A stretch of DNA of 64,000 nucleotides from Cyanoderma ruficeps (GCA_008694505.1 VZDJ01000064.1:557281-621280), one strand, 5' to 3'; shown: positions 12,401 to 60,165, numbered from the stretch's first letter. The notes: a model not told the origin generated them from the letters alone. Made by a program: numbers and translations.

Positions 12401-15400
12401 CAGTACAGATGCTCTTTCCAGACACTTCAAAATATGATAGGCTTCTACCATGATGAGGATACAGAGATACAGAGAACCCTGCTTTTAGATAATATTTTGA
12501 ACAATCCTTTTCAGAAGCTCTAAATGGCTAATGACTATTCTAGTTTTGGTTTCAGTCTTGTCTGCATCAAGTACTATCAAATAGTCTCCTGTTGCAAAAG
12601 GAAAAGCTAGAAATATGGCAATTTTAGGAGATAATTGCGTTGATAATCATTTAGGGAAATTAAATCAGAAGCCATCTAAGGTGCACCTGATTCATATTTG
12701 TAGTTTCAAGTCTTTCAGATCCACATGCTAAAAATAATTCAAAAAATAATTCTTCAGGGCTTGGTCAGCAGCAGTTCTGAAGTTGTGTGGTATCGTGTAT
12801 TTTTATTTGGAAAAATGATTCCCTTTAGCCTTTCCCTCAAGCATCCGTATTCAATCTGTGTTAGTTTTTCTTTCAATATTCTCATCTCTGTGTGTGAACA
12901 AAATAACTTATAATAAACTTACTGTCTTGATGGTAAGAAGATATAAAGAGCAGCTGATTGTAAAATTATTCTTGCTGTCCTTCAGAGAACCAGTTTGTCT
13001 TTTGACAATCAGTAAATACGCAAAAAGATTAATGGAAAGATGTGAGTTAGCTTTTGTGACTAGAGTGCCTTTCTTCCACTGATGGTTTCAGAAGATTATA
13101 AAGTTCAGCTCTTGTTCCGTTAAAATATAGATATAACCTGATTCAACATAAAGGTCCTAGCATTAAAAAAGCAGTTACCATCATATTTATCATCTACAAA
13201 TGAAAAGCTGTATTTGTTAACATAGCAAGGGACATGAAGTTCTTAATTTTACTAGACCACTCTCTTGAATAATGGGACTGACATTAGAGGACTTTATATG
13301 ATATTTTATTTGGTTGCCAGTTTTTGTTCTAAACTAAAAGTATAATGCATTCTAAAATAAAAGAAATCTGCTTGTAACTGTCCACTGAAAACTAGGTAGT
13401 TTGAAGAGAATCCTTTTAGAAAACTGCTAAGTACAACATATATTGCATGAAAAAAATTCGTAGTGAATTTAAATAGGTAGCAAAAATAAAAATCTAAAGC
13501 CATGGAGCATGTACCAAACTTGAAATTCCAGTCTCCATAAAGGCACAAGCCCTTCTGGTGTCTGTGTAATACTTTATTTTACTGTACATTGCTATCTGAA
13601 TAAAAGTAATTCATAACCAACTAAATTAAAAAAAAAATCTACCTGATCTAACTAATACTTCTGTGGTTCTCTGGTCCTTAAGGACTGGCATACATTCTAC
13701 AAGTGTGACATATACAATATTATTACTTAAGGGGTTCTCTACTAAGGAAGAAAAGACTGTAAGATCTGTTTTGTAGCACACTGTAATGTGTAGTCCCTGC
13801 ATCATAATTTTTTAGTATCAATTGCTTTAATGTTGGCAACATAATCAGTAGCAAGAAGTACTTCTTTAGTATTGCAATTAAAAAAGTTCCAAACTATTAA
13901 TTAAGTTAGGATAAAAAGCTGGGGAGTGGAGGAATCACATTAATTTGTAGTTAGTTAGAAAGTAGAACCTCCAAATGGTTAACTTACGAAAAAATATTGC
14001 AGAATAGGTATAAAGTGATAAAATACATTTTACTGCAGTTGATATGTCTTACATAAAAAGTTATAGTAAATATTTTGTTATGTTTTCAGTATTTCACTGC
14101 GAAACTGTTGAATGAGATGCATCTAAAGTGAATAGTTTCAGGTCTCATGTGTAATAAGTTTCAAAATACTTTAATATGCAAAATCATAGTCCGATAAGTT
14201 ATCACAGACTTTTGAGCTGTAGCAGATAATTACTACTGCATAAATTCAGCCCAATCATAGTATGCTTTAATAGGTAATAATAACTTGAGTTTATTATGAA
14301 TTAGGTATCATTAGAGCATTCACTGAATCACAGAATGGTTTCGATTGGAAGGGACTTTTAAGTATCACCTCTTTGCAACTCCCTTGCCATGGACAGGGAC
14401 ATCTTTCACTAGACCAGTTTTCTTAGCGCCCCATCCAGCCAAGTCTTGAGCACTTCCAGGGATGAGGCATCCAGAACTTCTCAGGCCAACCTCTTCCAGT
14501 GCCTCACCACCTTCACAGTAAAGAATTTCTTCCTAGTATCTAGCCTTAAGCTTGCCCTTTTTGGTTTAAAGCCATTCCACCTCGTCCTATCACTACATGT
14601 TCTTGTGAAAAGTCTCTCTCCAACTCTCTTGTAGGCCCCTTCTACATACTGGACGGTTCTATGAGATCTCTCCCAGAGCCTTCTCTCCATATTGAACAAC
14701 TCCAGCTTTCTCAGTCTGTTCTCTTAGGAGAGGTGCTCCATGTGGCCTCTGGACTCATTCCAGCAGGTCCATGTCCTTTCAGTGCTGGGAGCCTGGAGCT
14801 GATGCAGCACTGCAGGAGGGGTCTCAGCAGAGCAGAGGGGCAGAATCCCCTCCCTGGCCCTGCTCCCCACACTGCTCTAGATGCAGCCCAGGACACGTTT
14901 GGCTCTCTGGGCTGTCAGTGCCCATGGCTGGGTCACCTCCAGCACCCCCAGGTCCTTCTGGGCAGGGCTGCTCTCAGTGACTTCGCCCAATCTCTAAATC
15001 ATGTCAGGGATTGTCCTGACCCAGATGCAGCACTTTGCACTTGCTGAACGTTCATGAGATCCTCCTGGGTCCACTGTACAATTTTGTACATGTGCCTCCG
15101 GATGGCATCCTGTCCTATAGTGTCAACTGCACTGCTCAGCTTTGTGTCATCTGCAAACTCCCTGATGATTTTCTCCATTCAGGGCAATCAGAGAATTCAG
15201 CATTTGTGGCTTTTTTTCCTTTTTTTTTCCCTTTTTTTTTTTTTCTTTCTCATTTTTTCTTTTTATTGGTTTGTTTGTTTTGTCTTGGGTTTGGTGGTTT
15301 TTTTGGGGTTTTTTTTGTTCTTGTGGAGGAGTTGTTTTGTTTTATTGGTTGGTTTAGTTTAGTTTTGGTTTGGGATTTTCTTGACAAACTTTATGTAGAA

Positions 15401-17539
15401 AGAAAGCTTGAGAACCAAAGAGGAAATGACTATTTAAAACACTTTTAGTAATCAACTATATGCTTGACCCAACTTGGTTAATAGAGACAACCTAACTCTA
15501 GATTTTCTTAACAGTTTTCATGTTTGTTTTTGATTCTGCAGAGCCCTTTGATAGGACAAATACTGCTAGAGCTGTACATGAGAAACACAAGTTTGATATG
15601 ATCAGAGGTGAATTTACACAGGTAAAAAGTACATCTCAATTTTTTGGTCACTTTGTTTTTCATGATAGTTATGCTTGAAAATGCAAGTCATGAAACCTGC
15701 CTGTTTCTGATGTTTCATATTTTGTACTGTAAGTAATAAAAATGTGTGTTTTTTAAAAAATGTGGAAAAATAATTTCTTAAGAGTATTTATTAATGTCTG
15801 CCATTAAACTTCAGGTTTACACTGAAGTGGGTACTCAAAATAGTAAAAACCCTTTCTCTTAGATTTTCTTGTGTGTGTAAAATTCTAACAATGGTACAAC
15901 TTCGTTTCATTCAGTGTTTTTTTCTACATGAATTTGACTGGTAATAGATAATATTTTATACTTCTTACTATCCCTCTTTTTAATAAATATCATCACCAGA
16001 ATAATAGGGGTTTTCTGATTTTTGATAACTTATTTAGATGAGTTCTTTAGGGAGGCCACACTCATAATTTTAGAACATGAGTAGTTCAAACAGGAACTTT
16101 CACTGTCCCAGTCAGGGGAGGAGAGGACACTTTGAAACAAGGAAAAAATTTAGACCTTGGTTATTAAACGTCTTTTTTCTGAAAATTTTTGCTACCAACT
16201 TTCTTTCATGTTTGTCTCCTATCATAGGCATTGCATTGGAATTGCAACTCAAATTCTAGTTTTCTGAGATCTCTGCCTGTTTTTTATGTAGTCATGACTA
16301 GGGATTAGTGCACAGAACTGGCTTCTAGCTTTTACCATTTAAGACTCCCCTATTAAACTGTTCTTGGAAGTTCGTGTTTACAACTCCTCGGGTACCTTGA
16401 AGGCTTCTCCAGCAAAAAAAAAATTCTTGTAAAATACTTGTAATAGTGCAAATGCTATAAGAGACACTTTAGTCAGAAAAGGATAACATTTTCTTTGTAA
16501 TTCTGTTCAGAAATGTTCATTAGTTTTTCTTTTATTTAACCATGTTAGCGTACAAAATACTGAATCATTCACATACTTTTACATAAAATAGTTGGTTTTG
16601 TGAATCTGCTAAAGTCATATGAAGTGGTTTGGGCTCTCGTGGTACTGTGAAATCAGAGTGAACTTCTCTTTTCAGAATTTTCAGTTAACAAAATTTGTTT
16701 CAAACCTCTGTGGTTTTCTGAAAAATGTAAAAGCGGATGTTTGATTTTAGCTGTGTGTGAGCAATATACTAGAGTGATACAGCCCTGAAAAAATGTCCTT
16801 TTTACCAGATACCGTAAGAATGATAGTTGCTCTAAAAGTGCAAGTACTTTTTAATATCCTGCACTATTTTTTAAGAAGCTTAAGCAATCTGTTTTGTCCT
16901 GGAGAGAATTGTTTTTCTTGTGGTTTTCATTGCACATTGGAGTGTAAATGACTTCTGTATAAACACAGTAGGGTCACTACAGTTTTTTTCAGGGTCGTGG
17001 CATAACAGATGTCCTGAAACTCGCACTAGAACATAGAAGAAAGTTGAAATAACCTATTTTAGAGACACAACTAAGTTCTAGAAATGACTGTGCATAACAT
17101 CATTTATCAGGGGCTTTGACATGTATGAATTTGAGACAATTATTTTGCAGTTCGAGTACCAGTGTAATGTTTAAATATTGTTAACACCTCTGTCTCAAAA
17201 AATCCAGTCTGTTCTTGAAAGGCAGTACCTTCTTATTAGTTCATTGCATTTTGTGTACTTTTTGGATTTTGCTTCCGTTAAAAAAATCCTAAAAACAAAT
17301 GAACAAAAAAAAATCTCAACCCACAAACCTTCTTTTCAAGAAGGGGAAAAAAATAACCCTAATTTTGTGGAACTGTGATACTTCTTATTTAGAATGGTAT
17401 TTAAGTTTTAATGGCAAAGATTATATAGTCCTTTTTTAAAAACCTTATGTTTTTTTTTTCTCAGGCTTGGCGGTTATTAGAAGACAAGAAAGACCTGAAC
17501 TGTATATTACCTTTAAAAGCAGCCAAACATAAAAGATAA
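3283..17539 (+). CDS. TENT2: TENT2 (PAPD4/GLD2), 3' part: last four coding exons
   Basis: Joined exons 3283-3416, 10191-10282, 15542-15621 and 17465-17539 encode the C-terminal ~125 residues of the non-canonical poly(A) polymerase TENT2 (GLD-2). This cytoplasmic enzyme adds adenosines to deadenylated mRNAs and to some microRNA 3' ends. The match to the vertebrate protein (as remembered) is clear: VHQAPC..PPY.SKN.S.LGDLL, then [21 protein letters not shown], then [18 protein letters not shown], then a basic C-terminus ending KHKR-stop. Reading phases join exactly (2+1, 1+2, 0). The catalytic nucleotidyltransferase core with its aspartates lies upstream of this window, so only the PAP-associated/central-domain end is visible. 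Next gene downstream is CMYA5 on the same strand, the usual vertebrate order. The gene is incomplete only because the window starts inside it. Confidence 0.94.
5530..6180 (-). mobile_element. CR1 LINE 3'-end fragment, antisense to TENT2
   Basis: The left edge shows three reverse-complemented CR1 terminal octamers (CATAGAAT, CACAGAGT, CATAGAAT at 5530-5553), the characteristic 3' end of avian CR1. These are followed by diverged reverse-complement CR1 sequence: 'gttaaaagggacctat', 'gagcctgttccagtgcc', 'gaggtctcccctgtctcc', 'ctgaacagaccaagtgacc'. It ends near 6180 in the region antisense to the distal ORF2/3' UTR. The element is 5'-truncated and degenerate, with no intact ORF. Orientation is minus. 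Confidence 0.85.
8930..9470 (-). mobile_element. CR1 LINE fragment, reverse transcriptase region
   Basis: On the minus strand this encodes recognisable CR1 reverse transcriptase: [20 protein letters not shown], then [18 protein letters not shown], then [16 protein letters not shown]. This is the palm region around the FADD-type catalytic motif. The expected FADD reads FAGD here, so a catalytic Asp is lost, and frameshifts break the rest. Both ends of the full element are missing, including the octamer tail, so this is an old internal fragment. It is antisense to TENT2. Confidence 0.88.
10191..10282 (+). CDS. TENT2: TENT2 coding exon (FDW...ISVREAKAI)
   Basis: Acceptor ttttctttag and donor GAAG|gtaaaa bound a 92-nt exon. 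The first base completes the Asp codon left by the preceding exon, then the frame reads [19 protein letters not shown] and [11 protein letters not shown], closely matching the GLD2 family. It ends in phase 1, which fits the next exon. The preceding intron is about 6.8 kb and contains two CR1 fragments. Confidence 0.93.
14321..15195 (-). mobile_element. CR1 LINE 3' fragment, antisense to TENT2
   Basis: Starts with the reverse-complemented CR1 octamers CACTGAAT and CACAGAAT (14321-14336). It continues with typical reverse CR1 3' sequence: 'gattggaagggac', 'ccatccagcc', 'cttgagcacttccaggg', 'cagtgcctcaccacc', 'cctatcactacatg', 'gagaggtgctccatg', 'gatgcagcccagg', 'cttgcttgaacgttcatgag'-like text, to about 15195. 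At roughly 870 bp it is the longest CR1 piece in the window. It is 5'-truncated and has no intact ORF. Confidence 0.9.
15206..15375. repeat. T-rich low-complexity tract
   Basis: About 170 bp of long T runs broken by C or GG (for example tttttttttcccttttttttt, then ggtttttttggggtttttttt), directly after the truncated end of the CR1 fragment. It creates artificial phenylalanine-rich open frames. Confidence 0.8.
15542..15621 (+). CDS. TENT2: TENT2 coding exon ([14 protein letters not shown])
   Basis: Acceptor gattctgcag and donor ACACAG|gtaaaa bound an 80-nt exon. It completes a Glu codon and then reads [20 protein letters not shown] and RGEFTQ. The PFD.TNTARAV motif is a hallmark of the GLD2 central domain. 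It ends in phase 0. It lies only about 350 bp downstream of the end of a CR1 fragment and a long T-rich tract. Confidence 0.94.
15622..17464. other. Last TENT2 intron
   Basis: A 1.8-kb AT-rich intron between phase-0-compatible donor (15622) and acceptor (17464). No repeats or genes are recognised. Ends in a strong polypyrimidine tract of ten Ts. Confidence 0.75.
17465..17539 (+). CDS. TENT2: TENT2 last coding exon with stop codon
   Basis: The acceptor is a long T tract ending in ttctcag. The exon is in phase 0 and reads [20 protein letters not shown], then KHKR and TAA at 17537-17539. The family's C-terminus is also a W-R/H-L-..-K-DLN-ILP-..AA-..KR stretch, so the length and the basic end agree. 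A polyadenylation signal (AATAAA at 17579) follows 40 nt after the stop, with further signals kilobases downstream. Confidence 0.93.
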   Translation, partial: AWRLLEDKKDLNCILPLKAAKHKR

Positions 17540-17578
17540 CTAGCTTCTTTCATTTTCCCTTTTTTTGGATCCTGCTGA

Positions 17579-17584
17579 AATAAA
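17579..17584 (+). terminator. Proximal polyadenylation signal of TENT2 (AATAAA)
   Basis: An AATAAA hexamer 40 nt downstream of the TENT2 stop codon, followed by T-rich runs (ggtttttgc and ttgtttttctctgt) 35-60 nt further on. This is the arrangement expected of a usable cleavage site. Its use would yield a transcript with almost no 3' UTR. Confidence 0.4.
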
Positions 17585-19351
17585 GAACAGTGTCAAAATC
17601 AGGAGGTACTTACCCCATGGTTTTTGCAACTTGTTTTTCTCTGTAAACTTTTGTCAAGGAAATGTTTATAAGGATGTGGCATATTTTATTATTGGTATTT
17701 GATAATACAGCTGTTCATTCAAAGATATGCTTTCTGAAAATGCTTGCATTGTTGACTCCTAGAAGAAACTCACAGCAAACAACAGGAATACATGTATTTT
17801 AAGGAACATATGGGGATATACTGACTTGTTTCTTGCGTGATCTGTGTAACCATTAATTCAGACAGATTTAACCATGAAATATAGACATTCAAGGTTAAAC
17901 CATGTGCAAATCTAACTACATCCTTAAGGCACTGTGCACTACCAACTTGATGAACAGAGAGTCTGTGCTTTACATCTGCTTAATTGCAGTAAGCACTTCT
18001 GCTCAACTTAGCACTTTCCAGTTTTATTTCATTTTTTCTTGGAATAACAAGCAACTGTTTATGAAAATGAAGCTAGATTATGGTTTGTAGTACTATGAAT
18101 ATCAAAAACTATGATCTGAACTGGAATTTTCTTGCTTGAAAATTGTAACAGTTGTACTATGAAGAAGTGGAAGTAGAAAAGCTCAATTCAATGCACATAA
18201 ATGCTTCACATTCACACAGAGTAGGAAGGAAAATTTTTAGTGCTTCCTTTTACATATTTGCAGTTGTAGTGATGGCTCTTTGGGAGAAAAGACCAAATAA
18301 AAATCAAATCAGTGCTAAAATAAGGTGGGCTTCTCATTTGATTTTACGTAAATGTTGTGAATTGGTCAGCCAGTGTAAATTGAATCTAAATAAGTAATAT
18401 TGAAAATTGCAGCTCTTCCAAAAAATTGCAAACTTTCTCTTAGACCTCCTATAGCACAATTTGTGTCTCTCATATATATTTCATATATTGAAGACCAATT
18501 AATTTTTAAGACTCTATTTACCACTGATACCAAATTCGTACTTCCATTTTTTAAGTTTAATATTTTATATGGTGTCCAGTGAAATGATGTTTATATATGG
18601 GAGATATGGGTTATTTTTCCAATTTATGTTATTTTGTACTGTGTATTTAAAATATTTCCTATAATTAAGTAGACTAGGAAATGCCCCATGAGGTAAGACC
18701 CATGCTGCAATTCATCGAGATTTATCATGGCTGTTCTGCAGTTCGTCTGTAAATAGGCAAAAGTTTGATTTATTACATTCTCTAAAAAGATTGTGAAAAC
18801 CCATATAACTGTAAAATAACAAGCATTATGTCTTCTTGTGCAGACTCTTAAGTTCTAGTTTATTTAGCAGTTCTAAGTACTGTAAACTATATGCCTGATG
18901 TGAGATGACTTTGTACACACGTTGTCACAGTCGAGTCTATGTAGAATTTTGCCTTGTGTCTGCAATTGACTTTCCTTCTGCAATTTAAACTATGTCAGTT
19001 TTAATATGGCTGTAGCGGTCCACTGAAATGTTCTTCCTCCTTGCCTATGTTCACCCTCACCGTCCTTTCCATGCAGGATGGTAGACTTGGGTGTCAGTGA
19101 AACATTCACTTTGGTTCACTTCATGTAAAATTGAAGCGCAAGGTTTTAGGACAGGATGTCTCGATTCAAAGATGCTCCACAAGTTCTATGTAGATTCTGG
19201 GAAAAGAGGGTGTTGGCTGTATTTTCTTGAAAAAGATACTGGCTATATCTTTGTCTAGAAAATTTAAAACTTTCCTGACCTAGGATAAATAAGAAAAGAC
19301 ATAAATGTTTAATGTTGGTAAAAATACATTTTAAGTGAACTGAATGTGAGA

Positions 19352-19357
19352 AATAAA
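19352..19357 (+). terminator. Candidate distal polyadenylation signal of TENT2
   Basis: AATAAA inside gagaaataaagc, with a GT-rich downstream element at about 19388-19400. Candidate end of a longer TENT2 3' UTR. The alternatives at 20115, 21535 and 21622 are equally canonical hexamers, so the choice is an inference. Confidence 0.35.
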
Positions 19358-21989
19358 GCTTTATAAAAGGCATAAAACTTTCCTATGAGTTTGTGTTGCA
19401 TCACCTAATGTGTCAAGATTTCTTACACCTTAAATTATGCTTCTTGTCTGAAACCACTTCTTCCTAACTGTTTTTAAAAGGTTAGTTTAAAAAATCGTGG
19501 TATCTCTGAGGTACTCTGTAAAAATTGCCCTACCAATTCAGTGGTATTTTTAATACAAGTTAAGGTCTGTAACCACAATGGCCTGTGTCTTTCAAAAGAA
19601 TCCTTTTGTATTTTTTTCTCAAGTTTGTCCTCCTGATAAACCATGTCTATAACCAGAAATTCTAGATGGTAGTTTTCCCCAATTTTTTTGGAACAAGCCT
19701 GTTGATAGCATATTTGTTAAATAGTGGGCTGCAACTTATGTCAGAAAATTTCAAATATAATAGCACAAAATAAATGGCTTGGAGAGAGTGGGTAGGAGCT
19801 GGACTTCAACTTTGGATTCAGTTCTGTATAGTCTGAAGTTGTTAGAGGTTTAATCACCTGGGTTTTCATCTACTCTGGGCAAGTATCCAGAGTGAAAAAT
19901 TCATTAATGGCTATCATAAATTGTATTGTTAGGGTAATGTTTTCACCTTTCTTCAGCTTCAAAAGAAAAACTTTCACCTACTTATCCCTTGGCATACATT
20001 GTAGCAGGAATAGTTTTTTTGAGAGCCATTTGGTAAAAAGTATTTTTCACAACTGACCAAGGTTTCAGCGTGTGTGCATGATGCTGTCCTCTCTGGGATT
20101 TGTTATTGCCTTGAAATAAAACTGCTTTAGTTCAGTGCTTTTATTTATTTATTTTTAATTATTATTCTTGACTACTCCTTTTGGCATTGGGTTTTCTTGT
20201 CTTTTCTCATGTGTCAGAAGCCACTAGTGTCTTCTCTAGAATTTTAAGAACTTGCTTTAGCCCTTCAGGACTAAATTAACAGGCTCAGAGGTGCACATTA
20301 GGACCAAACATTGGCAAGGGCTTCACATTTGGTGACAGTAATGCAGAACTGGCATAGGCTATACATTGTGAAACTTCAAGTTTCTCTTCTAGCTCTTGCT
20401 CTCACTTGTCCTGAAATGTGAATGTGTAAGTTAACTCTCAGTACCTTTAGATGTGTTGGCAGTATAAGGTGTTATTTTTTTTTTAAATCCCTCACAAAGA
20501 AAACAATATAAATCAATTTTAAGACTCACATTGCAGGGTGATGATAAAAGGATGTAAGATGATTTGTATAAAACCCGAAGTTAGCATTTGTGAATACATT
20601 ATATTTGTGAATCCCAAACATTTATTTGGAACTAGTGCTTTACTTGAACTTGGGTTACTGGACTTGATTCACAGTATATTTCATGTTAAATTTAAGTCCC
20701 TCAGAGACTGACACTCTTGATTTATTGTACTGTACTTGCTACTGGTTGTCTGTATTTTGTGGTTTTTTGGGTTCTTTTTTTTTTTTACTCTTATTCTCTG
20801 TAATCCTTGTGTGTTCAGATATAAATATTTCCCTTGTTTTTACTGAATATGATTCTTGTCCGAAGAGCTTGGAAGAATGTGCGATTTTGGGCCATTTACA
20901 GGTCAAATTCACTTGTGAGAGAGAAGTACAGATGGAAATAAGTTGAAGGGTTTCTGGTACTTGCCTTTCTCTTGCTGTGCTGAAGACTGAATCAAAACTT
21001 GTGTGATGTATGTATTTTTCATCTATAAGCATTTCTAGAAGACTTACAATGCTCTTGCCTTCCACATGAAACTTAAGAGTACTTCATATTCTTTACATTT
21101 TTCTGTGTACGCTGTCTATGCTCATGGTGAAATGTGGAGCCTAATTTAGTTTAATATCTGTTTCAAATACACTTTTCAAAGAAATTACATTGTCCCCTTG
21201 TAAGTTGTGTATGTCACTGGGTGGATCAAGGGAGCAGAAATTTTTACCTGTACCTACTGTTTCGAAATACCAGGAGAATTTTAATTCAGCGTGCAGAGGC
21301 AGCTTGTAGTCAGAAGTACATGGCTGGGTGTTTCTGTACTTACAGCACTCTTAAGGAAGAGTGTGCTGATTGATTTATAACCAGCTATTTATATAAAGAA
21401 CAATTAAAAAAAAAAGCTGGGGACATTAGAGTTTGTACTTGGGCATACAGTCATTTATACTTGAAATATCTTGGAACTTCTTTACTTAGAATCAGGGGTT
21501 TAGTTCTTTTCCTCCTCTTCTAATTTTTTTTTTAAATAAAGTTATTATTTTGACTAGTACAGATTGGAAATATTTCTGTTTTGTCTGTGAAAAGCACTGC
21601 ATTTTTTGTAAAATGCAGAATAATAAAGGGTAAATGTGGCTTAACCTAAACTCTGCATGGTAATGTAGTTTGTCATTGCTTTAAACTATAATTGCTTCAA
21701 ATCTGCTCAAATAGGAAATTTTAAATGTCCTGTGATTTAACACATTGATAAATTGAGGGCTTAAATACATTTCTTTTGCATGGTTAAATACCATGGTGCA
21801 TCTGATATCTCTTACAGTACGATATTAATAATTAAACGTGTTGGTCGGAAGCTCATCCACTACTTATTGTATTTGACCTTTCCAGCTCGAGCTTGAAGCA
21901 CTCTAGGGTGAGCTCAAGGGCAGAACTTGTGAAATGTGCCTTCTCTTGAGGCCATAGATAAACTCTCCTTCTGCTTCATCAGTACCATC

Positions 21990-22344
21990 CACTCCAAATT
22001 TGCTAGAGGTGACTGGGGGAGGGTCTGCCTGGCCCCCTTCCTCCCTGCTGCTGCCTGACTGCCCTGTCCGCTGTACAAGCAGCTCTGTGGCAGCAGCCGC
22101 AGGCGAAGGGGGAGAGCAGCTGGAGAGGTGGCCACAGGGCCACGTGTCCTGGCACTGGGTTGGTGCTGGGAGCCAGGGTAGGAACAGCAGCCACTCTGCG
22201 CTGTAACTTTGCTGCCTTCTATTTAAAGACTGCCCTGAGTCAGGAGAAGTGAGTGCTACTGGGGATGACAGTTGCTTCAGGCGGCCCTGGGGAGGACAGG
22301 GTTGGGGGTAAACATCACCGGCAAGGGCCTGAGCAGGGAAGGGA
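21990..22344 (+). promoter_or_regulatory. CMYA5 promoter / 5' UTR region
   Basis: A GC-richer island in AT-rich surroundings immediately upstream of the CMYA5 start codon. It contains muscle-type candidate sites: an E-box CAGCTG at 22117-22122, a CACGTG E-box at 22141-22146, and a CTATTTAAAG element at 22219-22228. The last resembles both a TATA box and a MEF2 site (one mismatch to YTAWWWWTAR). The mouse gene is a known direct MEF2A target, which makes a MEF2-type site at ~120 bp from the ATG credible. The transcription start is not determinable here. Confidence 0.55.
22219..22228 (+). promoter_or_regulatory. Near-consensus MEF2 / TATA-like element
   Basis: CTATTTAAAG, one mismatch to the MEF2 consensus YTAWWWWTAR and also TATA-like, 117 bp upstream of the CMYA5 ATG. 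The identical decamer, in a TTCTATTTAAAGA context, recurs at 22747-22756 in intron 1. Binding is inferred, not shown. Confidence 0.4.
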
Positions 22345-58085
<35,741 letters not shown>

Positions 58086-59868
58086 CAGGGAATAACATGC
58101 TGGTCTGTATCGCCTTAGGGCTTGGAGGTCTTTGTTTGTTTGGCTTTTAAAAACAGAGACAATATTCAAGCAAAATGCAGTTGCAAAGGTCTGAGAAATT
58201 TTGTGAAGTGGAGAGGGGTGACTTGCTATACAGGATCCTGTGGAAGAGCCTCAGCCAGCTGAGGTTGTCTTTTTCACCTCCTGAGAAACCTGATTAATGT
58301 CTTCACCTCTGGGCTAGTTCACATGGGCATCATGGAGATAGGGTAGAGAGGGAAGGGCTTCGTGCCCTGCAGTCAAAATTAGTTAAGTGGACTGAAGTGT
58401 TCATAGCTTTGTAGGAGAGAAGTACAACTGTGAAATTGTGAATGCCTTGCTCCTTAGAAAAGTAGGCTGAAAACTGAAATTAAAAATTTCTGTGTGGGTG
58501 GGAGACTTTTTATCATGCAGTACCAGTGTGCTGCATTACTGCAATCAAGGAGAGGTCTCACCCAGTTCTCCTGCCTCTCGGAGGGGCTTGCTCTATTTCC
58601 TACACATTTCATGATGCCATCAGGTCCCTGTCACCCTGCCAAAGTCACTGTTGGTCAAAGATAACAGAGCTGCTCCCAAAACATAAGTTGGTTGTTTGCC
58701 CTTAAGTTCCTGTGCTGTTATCTGAAACTGACTTTTTTTCCCAAAACAAAACCAGAAACTGTGCTGGTTTCTGTAATCCATGAGCAAGGTGTTGGTAACG
58801 CGAAGTGTTTTCTTGTGTGGTGATAAATGTGGCAAAAAAGTTTCCAGAACAGACCCCCTTGCTTTCTCGAGTGACCTTGTGTAAAATCTAACGTGTTTAT
58901 AATTACACTGAGTCACATTTGACTTTTTGGTCTCCCTGCCAGCAGAAGTTGGCCTTTAACTGTGACAAACATGAAAACTTTCCACAGGATAAAATAATGA
59001 ATTTTCTCAGAATTGCTATAGTTTAAAATTCTCTGTTTGTAGAAGGGCTATGACCTCTTTTTGTGTGTCAAAGACAATGTTTTGCCACTTACTTTCCCTG
59101 AAAACAATTTCCTTCTTTCTTTTTACTAAATCAACCCCCTGAGAATAATCTGGAAGTCTTCTGTAGTGCCACAAGTTGTTATAGTGATGGAGAATTTTTT
59201 AAAAATATTTCTTTTTAAGGTTTTACATAAAGCTGGGGGGGAGAAAGCCCACTGGTATATGGAGAACACTGCCTGTATCACTCATATCTAAGGCCCCCAA
59301 AGGCGCAATTTAGAATTAGAAATCATCTTGAATAGAAGTCAATCGACTTGACTAGAAGCCAAGTACCTATATAAGGTACAATTAAGCCCTGACTCTATGC
59401 ACACCCAGAATTTTGGTCTCAAATCTTGTAGATTCTTCTGGGTTTTTTCCTTGAAAGCTTGGAGTTTGTCCTTTGCAGGTTTCCTGGGTAACATGCATCT
59501 TGGGGATCAGCCAAATGTGGAGCCCTCTCATAAACGGCCTGTGCCTTTTGTGCTTTCACAGCCCTGGGGCTAAGCAATTTCCCAGTCCCTGGGTGGGAGT
59601 TCAAACACATTTCTCAGCAACCCTAGAAGGTTCATTCAGTTGCTGCTGTGGGCACAGTGTGAGAGCAGAGGTCAGAGAAGAACATTCAAGAAAAGTTCTG
59701 GAGAAGGCAGCATGGTCCCTCCCATCCCATAAGGCTGCTCTCCCAATGTCATTCTGGAATCTCACCTCAGGTAAAGGACACTGCCACGGGAGCAGTGAGA
59801 AAGGCCCTCATTGAACAGCTGGAGAGAGACATGTGGTCTAAGTCAGCCCCATGAAAACTTCAGCATGC

Positions 59869-60030
59869 CACAGGATCACAGTGGCTGAGACTGGGAGACC
59901 TTAGGAGATCACCAAGAATAACACCCCTGATCAGGCAGGGCCCCCTAGAGCCAGTTGCCCAGGATGCTTTTGAATAACTCCAAGAACATCCTTGGAGCAA
60001 TCCCAGCTCCCCAGGGAGGGAATACGAAAC
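59869..60030 (-). mobile_element. Diverged CR1-like 3'-end fragment
   Basis: CACAGGAT and CACAGTGG octamer-like start (59869-59884). Then 'gggagaccttaggagatcac', 'tgcttttgaataactccaag' and 'tccccagggaggg' resemble the reverse complement of an older CR1 subfamily 3' UTR ('ggatgcttttgaat.tctcc'). Diverged, so family assignment is tentative. Confidence 0.6.
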
Positions 60031-60060
60031 TTCAATGAAGTCTCCTTTCAAATACTGTCA

Positions 60061-60165
60061 AAAAACAAAACAAACCAACCAAACAAAAAACCACAAAACC
60101 CCAACCAACCAAAACATGCAAAAAACCTACCAACCAACCAACCAACCAAAAACCTCCACCCAAAT
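60061..60165. repeat. CCAA / A-C-rich simple repeat
   Basis: A-rich tract with repeated AACC and CAAA units, including five consecutive CCAA units around 60130-60150. Only A and C are used over most of the stretch, giving spurious Lys/Asn/Pro-rich and, on the other strand, Gly/Trp/Val-rich open frames. Confidence 0.88.

Larger units (their letters stand above)
10283..15541. other. TENT2 intron with CR1 fragment and T-rich tract
   Basis: A 5.3-kb AT-rich intron. Apart from the antisense CR1 piece at 14321-15195 and the T-rich low-complexity run at 15206-15375 there is no recognisable feature. Open frames here are short and lack homology I can recognise. Confidence 0.75.
17540..21990 (+). other. 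TENT2 3' UTR and TENT2-CMYA5 intergenic region
   Basis: No coding exon is supported here. AATAAA hexamers on the + strand sit at 17579, 18296, 19352, 19767 (approximate), 20115, 21535 and 21622. The one at 19352 is followed about 35 nt later by a GT-rich stretch (gagtttgtgttg), a plausible distal cleavage site giving a ~1.8-kb 3' UTR. The 17579 site would give a very short UTR. The sequence is AT-rich and has no recognisable interspersed repeat. ORFs in the stretch are short and codon-random. Where the UTR truly ends cannot be decided from sequence alone. Confidence 0.6.

Noticed and set aside
14661..15448. Open frames of 102-137 aa on the + strand
   Set aside because: Antisense CR1 sequence followed by a T-rich tract that yields poly-Phe; not a gene.
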